Origin: JAIEPT01 sp038217425
GTDB taxonomy: Bacteria > Planctomycetota > Planctomycetia > Gemmatales > Gemmataceae
Assembly (NCBI GenBank): GCA_038217425.1
Contig: JBBQPM010000005.1
Coordinates: 1-64,000, forward strand
Length of the DNA: 64,000 nt
Direction of reading: 5' to 3'
How positions within the stretch are numbered: the stretch's first letter is position 1; each line of letters starts with the position of its first letter. The translations under genes were made by a program, and so were the position numbers. Positions 16,948 to 24,627 of this stretch are shown one piece after another. The notes under the pieces are model-generated. The model did not search any database. It had not been told where the DNA came from and was given only the letters and a program-made list of their open reading frames with translations.

Positions 16948-17226
16948 TCATTTCCCCGGCAAGGAGGCCGTTCGCTGAGCGGAGGCGTCGATGCAGACGC
17001 AGGGATCGATGCCGGCGGCGCGGACGGGTCGATTTTGCAGATGCTGCACGATAGCGATGAACGCCAGGAGCGGATCGGCAGCGAGGATGAGCGTCTTGCC
17101 GGGGGCGAGGATCCTGTCGGGCGTGACGGCGACTTGGGGGGAGTTGGGTCGTACGGGATTGAAGCGGGATGAAAAAACAAGCGGGCGCAACGAGCAAGAT
17201 TTTCGGGGAGGGTCGCCGTCTTGCAA
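16948..17226 (-). pseudogene. lpxD: lpxD remnant (UDP-acylglucosamine N-acyltransferase)
   Basis: The minus-strand frame between about 17130 and 16970 reads TPDRILAPGKTLILAADPLL then AFIAIVQHLQNRPVRAAGID and PCVCIDASAQ. This is the pattern at the junction of the uridine-binding N-terminal domain and the first hexapeptide coil of LpxD (DP.LAFA....... GIHPSA.IDPSA). The frame then ends at a TGA after RTASLPGK, and the left-handed beta-helix that carries the active-site His is missing. No start or ribosome site fits. It is most likely a leftover of a deleted lpxD copy. Identity is by eye and the fragment is short. Confidence 0.5.
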
Positions 17227-17248
17227 TATCCCTGCGCCCGGTTACAAT
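17221..17248 (+). promoter_or_regulatory. sigma-70-like promoter of the kinase gene
   Basis: TTGCAA (17221-17226) and TACAAT (17243-17248) are 16 bases apart. Transcription would begin near 17255, 23 bases before the ATG at 17278. This rules out the in-frame TTG at 17221 as the start. Confidence 0.6.
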
Positions 17249-17277
17249 ACTCTGACATCCCTAGCGGAGTGCCGCTC

Positions 17278-18855
17278 ATGCCCAAGCCGATCGACCCCAA
17301 GAAGACCGTGCCGCCCAAACCGCCCGCGCACGACACGGCCGCGAGCGCCGCCGAGCATACCCGCGGGTTTGCCCCGGCACGCGAGCCCGACAAGGATTAC
17401 TCCTTCCTTGAAAAGCCGCGGGCCAAGGGCGAACTTGGCCGACTGGCGCACTACCGCGTCTTGAAGGAGTTGGGCCGGGGCGGCATGGGCTGCGTGTTGC
17501 TCGCGGAGGATACCAAGCTGCGGCGGCAGGTCGCGCTCAAGGTGATGTTGCCGCGCTTCGCTCAGGACGCCGGGGCCAAGCAGCGCTTTCTCCACGAAGC
17601 CCGCGCGGCGGCGAAGATCAAGCACGACAACGTCGTCACCATCTTTCAAGTCGACGAGGTTGGCGCCGCCCCGTTCATCGCCCTCGAGTATCTGCGCGGC
17701 ACGCCGCTGGACAAGTATCTCAAGGACAATGGCGCCCTACCCGTGTCGGCCGCGATTCGCATCGCCCGGGACATGGCGGAGGGATTGTCGGCGGCGCACC
17801 AGCAGGGTCTGATCCACCGCGACGTCAAGCCGGCCAACGTCTGGCTGGAGGCGCCCAAAGGCCGGGTCAAGCTGCTCGATTTCGGCCTGGCCCGCGCCGA
17901 CCACGACGACACCCATCTGACGCAGAGCGGCGCCATCCTCGGCACCCCCGCTTTCATGGCCCCCGAGCAAGCCCGCGGCGAAAAAGTCGATGGCCGATCT
18001 GACCTCTTCAGCCTCGGCGTCGTCCTCTACCGCATGATCACCGGCAAGCAGCCGTTCAACGGCCCGTCGACGGCGGCGGTGTTGACCGCGATCGCGATCG
18101 ACACGCCGGCGCCGGTACGGAGCCTGAATCCGCAGGTTCCCGAATCCCTGGAGCGGATCATTATGAAGCTCCTGGCGAAGGCGCCAAGCCAGCGCCATGC
18201 GTCGGCGCAGCAGGTGATTGCGGACTTGAAAGGCGTGCTCAAGGAGATCGCGCATGGCAAGGCGACGCCGACGGAGACGTACGTGCCTGTCGCGCCGAAG
18301 AGGAGCGTGAAACGCCCCCCAAGCCGATGGCCAATCATTGTCGTTGCTGCGTCGTTAGGACTTGTTGCCGTCGGTCTCCTGGCGTGGCAAACAGTGATTC
18401 GGCTCCCGAGAAACGAGGAGCCAGCCCAGAAGGAAGTCGACCAACCGCTGGCCAAGTTGAAGACGAATACCGGGGAGCCGGGTCCAAAGGAAGACGACCA
18501 ACCGCCGGCAAAGTTGAAACTGCCGATCGAGGAAAAGAAGCAAACTACCTCGGTTCCCCCAGATCCGCTGCCGCCGGTGGTTCCCTCCGTGCCCAAGTAT
18601 TCCATCAAACAGGTGATGCAGGACGTGATGAGGCAACCTGTTTCCAATAAAATGGGCGACGGAACTGCTTCGCGCGAAGAACGGGAGATGGTGTTGGAAT
18701 ACGTCTTAAGTTTGCCCGAGATCATCCCCCCGAAGGGCAATCTCAATGAGTGGAAAACCCGGAGCAACGCCGTAATCGACGCGGCGCGGTCGGGCAACCC
18801 GGCGGCCTGGAAAGCCGCGGTAAATTGCAAGGACTGCCATTCCGCGCACAAATAA
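17278..18855 (+). CDS. PknB-type Ser/Thr kinase with C-terminal haem c motif
   Basis: 525 residues, start at 17278 with GGAG upstream. After a Pro-rich leader the kinase domain occupies about residues 55-320: ATP loop ELGRGGMGCVLLAE, catalytic Lys in VALKVMLP, HRDVKPANVWLE, DFGLARA and the GTPAFMAPEQARG activation segment. One membrane helix follows (WPIIVVAASLGLVAVGLLAW, about 348-367). The outside part has two near-identical linker repeats (PKEDDQPPAKLK type) and ends with a helical module closing in CKDCHSAHK at 517-525, a CXXCH haem-c attachment motif. Kinase inside and haem domain outside suggests a redox or gas sensor; this is inference. No partner phosphatase is adjacent. Confidence 0.9.
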   Translation: MPKPIDPKKTVPPKPPAHDTAASAAEHTRGFAPAREPDKDYSFLEKPRAKGELGRLAHYRVLKELGRGGMGCVLLAEDTKLRRQVALKVMLPRFAQDAGAKQRFLHEARAAAKIKHDNVVTIFQVDEVGAAPFIALEYLRGTPLDKYLKDNGALPVSAAIRIARDMAEGLSAAHQQGLIHRDVKPANVWLEAPKGRVKLLDFGLARADHDDTHLTQSGAILGTPAFMAPEQARGEKVDGRSDLFSLGVVLYRMITGKQPFNGPSTAAVLTAIAIDTPAPVRSLNPQVPESLERIIMKLLAKAPSQRHASAQQVIADLKGVLKEIAHGKATPTETYVPVAPKRSVKRPPSRWPIIVVAASLGLVAVGLLAWQTVIRLPRNEEPAQKEVDQPLAKLKTNTGEPGPKEDDQPPAKLKLPIEEKKQTTSVPPDPLPPVVPSVPKYSIKQVMQDVMRQPVSNKMGDGTASREEREMVLEYVLSLPEIIPPKGNLNEWKTRSNAVIDAARSGNPAAWKAAVNCKDCHSAHK

Positions 18856-18891
18856 TGACCGACATCCGCACCCGCGGATCGGCAGACATGA

Positions 18892-19275
18892 TTACGGAGT
18901 CGCGAGCAATTCTTCCCAGGACTTCGCCGTCAAAATCGCGTCGGCCAGGCGCTCCAGGCGGTCGAGGTCGGTGATCGCGGTTAATTCGGTTTCCGTCGCC
19001 GCATCGATGGCGCCGAGTTGTTTGCGTCCCAGGCGAATAATGAGCCGATGGCTACGTTTGAGTTCGCCTCGCGCCTCGCCTCGCGCTTCACCCCGCGCCT
19101 CGCCTTCCTCCATGACTTCGTCGAAAGCCGTAGATTCTCGCATGAGTCCAACTCCTCGATAGATCGATGCCAGGTCGCTCTTGCCCACACGCAGACCGGT
19201 CAGAATATATGCCGCCGTCATCAGGCGTACGGCCTCGGCGGGATATGCTTCTTTGCCCAGTTTGGGGTCGCTCTC
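18892..19275 (-). pseudogene. N-terminally truncated Rpn-family (transposase-like nuclease) remnant
   Basis: From an in-frame stop at 19278-19276 the frame reads ESDPKLGKEAYPAEAVRLMT, then AAYILTGLRVG, YRGVGLMREST, and ends with IRLGRKQLGAIDAATETELT and LERLADAILTAKSWEELLAT. This is the C-terminal half of Rpn/PDDEXK transposase-like proteins that are abundant in planctomycetes, including the EARGEARGEARGE repeat linker. The nuclease half with its catalytic D-E-K residues is missing. The break lies only a few bases after the fhcA stop, so a deletion probably joined the two. An ATG at 19221 could give a 109-residue product, but likely without nuclease function. Confidence 0.65.
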
Positions 19276-19280
19276 TCAAC

Positions 19281-20930
19281 TCAAGGACGGCACGGGACCG
19301 CGGTCGCGCCGTGGGCCATGTAGTCCGCATCGACGGGGTAGTTCGCAAATTGAATCGTGTAGTACGCCTCGAACCACTTGCGGATGTCCGCCACTGCGTC
19401 CTCATCGTAGCCAGGAACCACGTGCAACGTACGGCCGAAACGCTCGAGTCGAATCTCGCCTTGCTCCACGACGACCTCGCCCGCCTTGAGCACGAAACGG
19501 GGCAGTTCGAACATCGCACGCTTGTCGGCCGACGGCGTGTAGATGGCGACGTCACCGTCGGCGCCCACGCCCAGGTGCCCCTTATGCGTGAGCCCGAGCA
19601 TCCGCGCCGGCGCCGCCCGGGTGATGATGGCGATCTCCTCAAGCGTGTATTCGCGGTCCAGATCCTTGAGCACGCTGCGCTCCAGCACGCGCGGGTCGAC
19701 GCGCTTGAGCACTTCGTCGCGATAGTTGCGGTCCATGAGCAGCTGCACGATCTGCGGATACGCCAGGAAGGAGCCGCCGTTGGGATGGTCGGTGCTCATG
19801 GCGATCTGCCAGGGATTCTTGACGAGCAGATACCACTCCAGGCCGATGGCCCACTGCAGGGCGTGGACCAGGCTTTTTTCCTTATAAGTAATGGGGACGA
19901 TGCCGCAGCCAGCCTCCATTTCGGTGTCGGAGTTGGTCCACTTTCGACCGGTAACTTTATGCAGGTAGTAGCCCAGGGGTCCGTCGCCGGTCATCGACGT
20001 CGTCTCGCCGAAGAGCACCTGACCGACGTCGACGCTGAGATTGGGATGGGCGTTGACGTAGTCGGCGAGTTCGGGCGTCTTGGAGCAGAACTTGTCCTGA
20101 TCGTCGGCATCGCCGCCGTAGCTGTGGAACTGGATGTGCGTCAGATGGGCGCGCCGTCCCTCGAGCGCCTGCATGGTAGCGAGGGTCGTCTTCCAGTTGC
20201 CCGGCATGCCGAGATTGTTGCAATGGATGTGAACGGGGTGCGGCAGGCCGAGGTCCATCGCGGTTTGGGCGAGGGACGTGAGGATCTGCCGGGGCGTGAT
20301 GTCAAAATGTTCGACGTTGCCGTCGAGGCTGTGCAGGGTGTCGCCGCCCCCCTTCCAGACTTCGACGCCGCCGGGATTGACGATCTTGACGGCGTAGCCC
20401 TTGGCCGAGGCGAGGAGCCAGCCCACGAACGCTTTGAGCCGTTCGGGCTCCTTGGCGGCGATCTGCTTCATGACGTAGTGATTGTTGCCGAACAGCAGGA
20501 AGAAGCCCTTATCGATGATGGGCGTATCGTGAAATTCCTCATGGGCATGGCGGGCGCTCAGCGGCGGGATGGCGGCGTCGAAAACGGTGGTGTAGCCCAT
20601 GCCGGCATAGAGGTAGCCGGTCGCGAACGTGCTCGGCACGCTGCCGGTGGTGCCGGAACGCGACACGGCCGTGCGCCGCACGACCGGCGCCTTGCGTTTG
20701 TCCTCGGGCCGCATCTTGCGCGCGAGGTTGACCTTGGGCCCGGCAATGTGGGCGTGCATATCGACGCCCCCCGCCATGACGACCAGGCCGGTCGCGTCGA
20801 GGATCTTGTCGGGCAGGGCGTCCGAGGGGGCGACGATTTTGCCGTCCTGGATCCAGACGTCCTGGACGACGCCGTGGACGTGGTTCGCGGGATCGTAGAC
20901 GGCGCCGTTGGCGATTTTCAAGAGAGTCAT
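19281..20930 (-). CDS. fhcA: formylmethanofuran dehydrogenase subunit A
   Basis: 549 residues from the ATG at 20930 (MTLLKIANGAVYDPANHVHG). It is an amidohydrolase-fold protein with the dinuclear metal motif GVDMHAHIAGPKVNLARKMR and downstream HIHCNNLG and HLTHIQFHSYGGDA histidine motifs. FhcA/FwdA releases or adds formate at the methanofuran-type cofactor: in methylotrophs the Fhc complex hydrolyses the formyl group to formate, in archaea the reverse. MSTDHPNGG supplies the catalytic Asp. It belongs with fhcB (22254) but three foreign-looking genes lie between. No fhcC (subunit C) or formyltransferase gene is in the window. A likely role is the last step of tetrahydromethanopterin-linked formaldehyde oxidation. 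Confidence 0.95.
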   Translation of the reverse strand: MTLLKIANGAVYDPANHVHGVVQDVWIQDGKIVAPSDALPDKILDATGLVVMAGGVDMHAHIAGPKVNLARKMRPEDKRKAPVVRRTAVSRSGTTGSVPSTFATGYLYAGMGYTTVFDAAIPPLSARHAHEEFHDTPIIDKGFFLLFGNNHYVMKQIAAKEPERLKAFVGWLLASAKGYAVKIVNPGGVEVWKGGGDTLHSLDGNVEHFDITPRQILTSLAQTAMDLGLPHPVHIHCNNLGMPGNWKTTLATMQALEGRRAHLTHIQFHSYGGDADDQDKFCSKTPELADYVNAHPNLSVDVGQVLFGETTSMTGDGPLGYYLHKVTGRKWTNSDTEMEAGCGIVPITYKEKSLVHALQWAIGLEWYLLVKNPWQIAMSTDHPNGGSFLAYPQIVQLLMDRNYRDEVLKRVDPRVLERSVLKDLDREYTLEEIAIITRAAPARMLGLTHKGHLGVGADGDVAIYTPSADKRAMFELPRFVLKAGEVVVEQGEIRLERFGRTLHVVPGYDEDAVADIRKWFEAYYTIQFANYPVDADYMAHGATAVPCRP

Positions 20931-20966
20931 GAATATCCTGTTTTTACGGGCTGAACGCTCCACGCC

Positions 20967-21500
20967 TTACAAACCAAGGGCATTCACAAAGTCTTCAAAG
21001 CAAGGAGAAACGACGTACCAATATTGCTCGAAAGCATCGTCTGGATAACAGATGACCCGCGGTCTGTCGATGGACAATCGGTAGTCCAGAACAATTGGAA
21101 CAACCAACCTATCGGGAAAACGAGGCAGGTGGAACAAGTCCGCGATCACGATACTCTGATCAGGAGCTACAGATACGGGCTCAAGTCGTGTCGTGATACT
21201 CATTTTCCATTGCGGATCGACTTTCACAGGGAATTTTTCTTGTGACAACATGGCCGTCTTCTCCGCCATCTCGTCAATCGAAAAAAAACGGATCTGCAAG
21301 TCGCCATCCGTTGCTAGTCCCCCATGATTGAAGAAAAGTGTCCAAATATCTAGGCAGGATTGATCGACGACCCTCCAACGATTGAAATCAATTAGCTCAA
21401 CTAACAGCAATGGCAACGGCAGGTGATTTATCGACCTCATGTTTGGTTGCTCGTGGCGTAGTTTCCAGAGCCGAGGATCGGCGGAACCCGCCCCCGGCAT
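20967..21500 (-). CDS. hypothetical protein, possible immunity-type
   Basis: 177 residues with visibly lower GC than its neighbours. The start at 21500 is three bases after the TPR gene stop; an ATG at 21440 (MRSINHLPLPLLLVELIDFN) is an alternative. The sequence is a mixed alpha/beta globular protein (RWRVVDQSCLDIWTLFFNHG, FFSIDEMAEKTAMLSQ, DQSIVIADLFHLPRFPDRLV) without signal peptide or membrane segment. Its size and its place in a run of small genes recall immunity proteins of polymorphic toxins, but no specific family was recognised. It ends 37 bases before fhcA and may affect fhcA transcription. Confidence 0.6.
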   Translation of the reverse strand: MPGAGSADPRLWKLRHEQPNMRSINHLPLPLLLVELIDFNRWRVVDQSCLDIWTLFFNHGGLATDGDLQIRFFSIDEMAEKTAMLSQEKFPVKVDPQWKMSITTRLEPVSVAPDQSIVIADLFHLPRFPDRLVVPIVLDYRLSIDRPRVICYPDDAFEQYWYVVSPCFEDFVNALGL

Positions 21501-21503
21501 CGG

Positions 21504-22025
21504 CTATCCCGCATGAAGAAACTCGTTCAACTGCTCCATGATTTCTTCGAACGCTCTGGAATCGTCGGCGCCGTTGGGGTCGCGCAGTCGCAGCATATAA
21601 GCCTCGTCGAGACAGGCTCGAGCCTCCGTGATCCGGCCCAATTCCTGCAGGGCTTTCGCCTTTCCCAACAGCGCCTCGATCAAAAGACGCCGCGAGGCGA
21701 GGATTGCCTTGTCGAACGCCTTCATCGCCGCTTTTGCGTCGTCCTCGACCGAGTAAATGTAATGGCCCAGTTCCACTAGGGCGCCCGGCAAATCCCCCTC
21801 CAAATCTGCGGCGCGTCGGTAGGCGGCTGCGGCTTCTTCGGGCGTCGGGCCGTTCTTCGATTCTTGCAACTGCACGAGATCGGCCCACATGACGAGCAAC
21901 TGCGGGTTGTCCGGCCATTCGGCGAGCAGCTGATCGACCTCCGCCAAAGCGACGTCGACTCGACTTTCTTGCCATTCGCGTCGGGCTTTGGCCACGCCGC
22001 GCTTGAATGTCGTGATGGATTTCAT
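21504..22025 (-). CDS. TPR-repeat protein
   Basis: 173 residues. Four helical repeats can be read: VALAEVDQLLAEWPDNPQLL, EEAAAAYRRAADLEGDLPGAL, AMKAFDKAILASRRLLIEAL and LQELGRITEARACLDEAYML, each with the TPR-type small-large residue pattern (G/A at 8, A at 20). No signal peptide, so it is cytoplasmic. It overlaps the preceding 68-codon gene by four bases (ATGA), so the two are translationally coupled, and it is followed three bases later by the hypothetical gene. Likely a protein-binding partner in this three-gene block; its role for Fhc is doubtful. Confidence 0.75.
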   Translation of the reverse strand: MKSITTFKRGVAKARREWQESRVDVALAEVDQLLAEWPDNPQLLVMWADLVQLQESKNGPTPEEAAAAYRRAADLEGDLPGALVELGHYIYSVEDDAKAAMKAFDKAILASRRLLIEALLGKAKALQELGRITEARACLDEAYMLRLRDPNGADDSRAFEEIMEQLNEFLHAG

Positions 22026-22228
22026 CGGGGCCTCCGCGGCTTGTCTTTCAGGTGCTTCACGCGCTCGATCAATTTCTTCATCTGCCGCGCATTACGGTCG
22101 GGTGGATTCGCTCCGGCCAACTTCTTGATCTCGGCGTAGGTCTTCTTGCCGTAGTCGCTATGGTAAGATTTCAATTTCTTGAGACCGCCAGGTATTAAAT
22201 CGTCGGCCAATTCGTCGTCGTTCATCAT
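22022..22228 (-). CDS. small basic hypothetical protein
   Basis: 68 residues starting MMNDDELADDLIPGGLKKLK. The first dozen residues are acidic and the rest strongly basic, with YHSDYGKKTYAEIKKLAG and an NARQMKKLIERVKHLKDK tail. The KTYAEIKKLA/ARQMKKLIE combination resembles short segments at the C-terminal end of some polymorphic toxins, but this is too short to be one. It overlaps the TPR gene by four bases. It lies 25 bases after the fhcB stop. Function unknown; a nucleic-acid-binding role would fit the charge. Confidence 0.55.
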   Translation of the reverse strand: MMNDDELADDLIPGGLKKLKSYHSDYGKKTYAEIKKLAGANPPDRNARQMKKLIERVKHLKDKPRRPR

Positions 22229-22253
22229 CGATCCTCAATGTGACCTGCCGACG

Positions 22254-23564
22254 TCAATTCGCGATCGATTGCAACTCCCGCACGCGTTTTTCGATCGCTC
22301 GCAGCACCGTTTCGTCGCTGGGGAAGCTCGACTCGAAGGCGGGGCGCAGCGGGATCGGCACGTCGTCCATGCGGTAGACGGTGCCGGGGACGTTGATGCC
22401 GTACGTGGCGGTGCAGAAGGCGACCGCGGCGTGTTTGACCGTCGCGGTCTCTTTCGGATCGAGCGCGATGTACGGGATGCGGGCGAGATGGTCGCGCGCC
22501 GGCTGCGAGAAATTGCCCATCGGGTCCGACGCGATGATGAGCCCGGCGTCGGCCTCGCCGCGCGCCAGCGTGTCGGAGGTCGTGAACTCGCCGGGATTGA
22601 AACGCGGATAGCCGCGCCCCAGGCTGACGGCAAACGGGTAACCAGTCTGCCAACTGACGACGTTGTCGGCTCCGGTGACGTTGCCGTGCCCGCGCATCGG
22701 CTTGGCGTAAAAGCGGGTGAACGCGTTCAGATCGCTCGCCAATGAAAGCGCGGCCTCGGCGTTCATGTGCTTGCCGCGCGTCATCGTCAGGCCCATGCCG
22801 AAGAACAAGACGCCGAACTTGCATGCCTTCATGCGCTGGGCGAGATCCTTCAGTTGCTCCAGCGGAATGCCGGTCTCGACGCCGACCGATTCGTCGAGTT
22901 CCACGCCCTTGACCAGCGCCCGCAGCGCCCAGAGCGCCTCGAAATCCTTGCGCGGCTTGATCTGCAGAAAGATGTCCGCGGCCGGGGCGCTCTTGCTCTT
23001 GCGCACGTCGACGAGCACGACGGTACGCCCCTTGCGACCCGCCGGGACGAACAGCCCTTTCGGCATCGTCGAATATCGGCCCCAGTGGCGCGGGTGCGAC
23101 TCGGCGGGGTTGCTGCCCCAGAAGAGCACGAGGTCGGCGCGGTTCTTGACTTCGCCCAAGGAACACGTCACCTCGCCCACGCCCTGGAACGCCATGCCTG
23201 ACGGGCCGTGGCAGACGGACGTCGTGGTGTCGACGCAGGCGCCGACGCGGTCGGCAATGGCGACGGCCACGCGCTGCGCCTCGCACGTGGTGTCGGAGAG
23301 GCCATAGACGATCGGGTAGCGCGCGTTGGCCAGGATCTGGGCGGCGCGTTCGACGCCTTCCTCCAGCGTCGCGGGTTTGCCGTCGATGGTCGCGACGGGC
23401 CGATCTTCGATGTGGTGGTTGAGAAACCAGGCTTTGCCGAGCACGCAGGCGTTCTTCGCCTTGGTGATCGTGTGCCCTTCGACGGTCAGCTCCATGTCGT
23501 CGCAGACGCAACCGCAAAAGGTGCACGTGGCGTTGCTGACGACTTTCAGTTCGGAGACTGCCAT
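22254..23564 (-). CDS. fhcB: formylmethanofuran dehydrogenase subunit B (Mo/W-pterin subunit)
   Basis: 436 residues. The N-terminal CTFCGCVCDDMELTVEG and NACVLGKAW carry the Cys residues of a [4Fe-4S] cluster in DMSO-reductase-family enzymes. TTSVCHGPSGMAFQGVGEVT (about 117) provides the Cys that would ligate the Mo or W atom. VLFWGSNPAESHPRHWGRYS and VDVRKSKSA are pterin-binding regions, and IIASDPMGNFSQPARDHLAR matches the C-terminal half. The molybdopterin-dinucleotide-binding C-terminal domain is encoded separately by the gene just upstream (fmdD-like). Bacterial FhcB proteins of aerobic methylotrophs often lack the active-site Cys; here it is kept, so a catalytically competent redox enzyme is plausible. 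Confidence 0.93.
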   Translation of the reverse strand: MAVSELKVVSNATCTFCGCVCDDMELTVEGHTITKAKNACVLGKAWFLNHHIEDRPVATIDGKPATLEEGVERAAQILANARYPIVYGLSDTTCEAQRVAVAIADRVGACVDTTTSVCHGPSGMAFQGVGEVTCSLGEVKNRADLVLFWGSNPAESHPRHWGRYSTMPKGLFVPAGRKGRTVVLVDVRKSKSAPAADIFLQIKPRKDFEALWALRALVKGVELDESVGVETGIPLEQLKDLAQRMKACKFGVLFFGMGLTMTRGKHMNAEAALSLASDLNAFTRFYAKPMRGHGNVTGADNVVSWQTGYPFAVSLGRGYPRFNPGEFTTSDTLARGEADAGLIIASDPMGNFSQPARDHLARIPYIALDPKETATVKHAAVAFCTATYGINVPGTVYRMDDVPIPLRPAFESSFPSDETVLRAIEKRVRELQSIAN

Positions 23565-23577
23565 GGTAATTTTCCTT

Positions 23578-23922
23578 TCAGAGGATCTTCTCGATGGTCA
23601 CGTCGAAACCCTTGCTGTCGGGCATGCCGGTGCCGTGCGTTTCGCCCCCCATGAGCCGGCTCGAAGGATCGCCGTAGGGGAGAAACAAGAGGCCCGACGG
23701 CAATTCGCCCGCCTTGGCCGGCTGGCACGGCAACTCGATCACGCCGTGCTCGGAGCGCAGCCGGATCCGCTCGCCGACGGCGATCCCCAGGCGGTTCATG
23801 TCCTCGGGACTGACGAAGAGCGTGTTGGTTTCGTCGACGTAGTTGGCGGTGAATTTGCCTTCGTTGAGCGCAGTCCCCTGACGGCTGGTGCGGCCGGGGA
23901 TGAGGATAAAGATCTCGTCCAT
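23578..23922 (-). CDS. fmdD: FmdD/FwdD-like molybdopterin dinucleotide-binding subunit
   Basis: 114 residues from the ATG at 23922. MDEIFILIPGRTSRQGTALN then GKFTANYVDETNTLFVSPED, LGIAVGERIRLRSEHGVIEL and LPYGDPSSRLMGGETHGTGM are all typical of the small subunit D of formylmethanofuran dehydrogenase, which corresponds to the C-terminal dinucleotide-binding domain of formate dehydrogenase. Its start shares one base with the stop of mobA (TGATG), and fhcB follows 13 bases later, so the cofactor-finishing enzyme and the two cofactor-binding subunits are one transcription unit. Confidence 0.92.
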   Translation of the reverse strand: MDEIFILIPGRTSRQGTALNEGKFTANYVDETNTLFVSPEDMNRLGIAVGERIRLRSEHGVIELPCQPAKAGELPSGLLFLPYGDPSSRLMGGETHGTGMPDSKGFDVTIEKIL

Positions 23923-24560
23923 CACGCGATTATACTCGGTTCGTTGCTTCGGGGGAACGAAATGTTGGCGACCTCGCGCAGGGCGGCTTCGTATTCTTCG
24001 GGCGTGTTCAAGTTTCGCAGGGTCTGGAAGGTCGGATCCGCGTCGGCAATTTCCGCCGCCTCGACGACTCGGGTCGGTACTTGCTCGAACAGATAAAAGG
24101 GCCGCAGACGATTCTCGGCCAACAGTCGATGCACGATCGGCAAGACGCTCGTGCGGTAGACGGCGGCGAGGGGATGATGATACTCCCCGACGTGCGGCAC
24201 GCAGATCTGCTTGTCGCCCAGCAGATCCATAAGTCGGCGGACGAACGCGGGCTGAAGGAACGGCACGTCGCACGACGTCAGATAAGCGGCATCGACCGAC
24301 GCGGAGAGCGCCGCCAGGCCCGCGGCCAATCCCTGCAAGGGCCCGCGGCCACGCTCCTCGTCACGGACGATGCGCACGTCGTCGGCGAGCGGCGGGACTT
24401 CCTGGTCCGGCGCCGCCACCACGAGGATCGGGCCGACGACATCGCGCAACAGCCGCACCACGCGCGGCAACATCAACTCACCGGCGAACGGCAGCCACGC
24501 CTTGGGCCGACCCATGCGCTTGCTCTGCCCGCCACAAAGTACGATGCCGGCGACGTTCAT
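23922..24560 (-). CDS. mobA: molybdenum cofactor guanylyltransferase
   Basis: 212 residues from the ATG at 24560. The GTP-binding motif LCGGQSKRMGRPKAWLPF is the hallmark of MobA, which joins GMP to the Mo- or W-pterin to make the dinucleotide form used by DMSO-reductase-family enzymes. VDAAYLTSCDVPFLQPAFVR carries the Asp that binds Mg, and EYHHPLAAVYR matches the pterin side. An upstream extension to 24662 would run into the divergent moeA gene and is rejected. One-base overlap with fmdD links it to the Fhc subunits, whose cofactor it presumably completes. Confidence 0.93.
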   Translation of the reverse strand: MNVAGIVLCGGQSKRMGRPKAWLPFAGELMLPRVVRLLRDVVGPILVVAAPDQEVPPLADDVRIVRDEERGRGPLQGLAAGLAALSASVDAAYLTSCDVPFLQPAFVRRLMDLLGDKQICVPHVGEYHHPLAAVYRTSVLPIVHRLLAENRLRPFYLFEQVPTRVVEAAEIADADPTFQTLRNLNTPEEYEAALREVANISFPRSNEPSIIA

Positions 24561-24583
24561 TGCTTTCGCGTCCTGATGCGGGA

Positions 24584-24592
24584 TGTTATGAT
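24584..24592 (+). promoter_or_regulatory. extended -10 promoter element of the moeA operon
   Basis: TGTTATGAT at 24584-24592 is an extended -10 (TGN TATGAT). It lies in the 67-base gap between divergent mobA and moeA. No -35 at the right spacing was seen, which is acceptable for this promoter type. Transcription would begin near 24599, 29 bases before the GTG of moeA. Confidence 0.4.
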
Positions 24593-24627
24593 GACATTGT
24601 AGACCGACTGAACCCTCGGAGCGACCG

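Noticed and set aside
22225..23526. A 433-codon Arg-rich frame overlapping fhcB in the same direction.
   Set aside because: fhcB in the neighbouring frame has all family motifs; Arg/His richness is typical of out-of-frame GC-rich reading.
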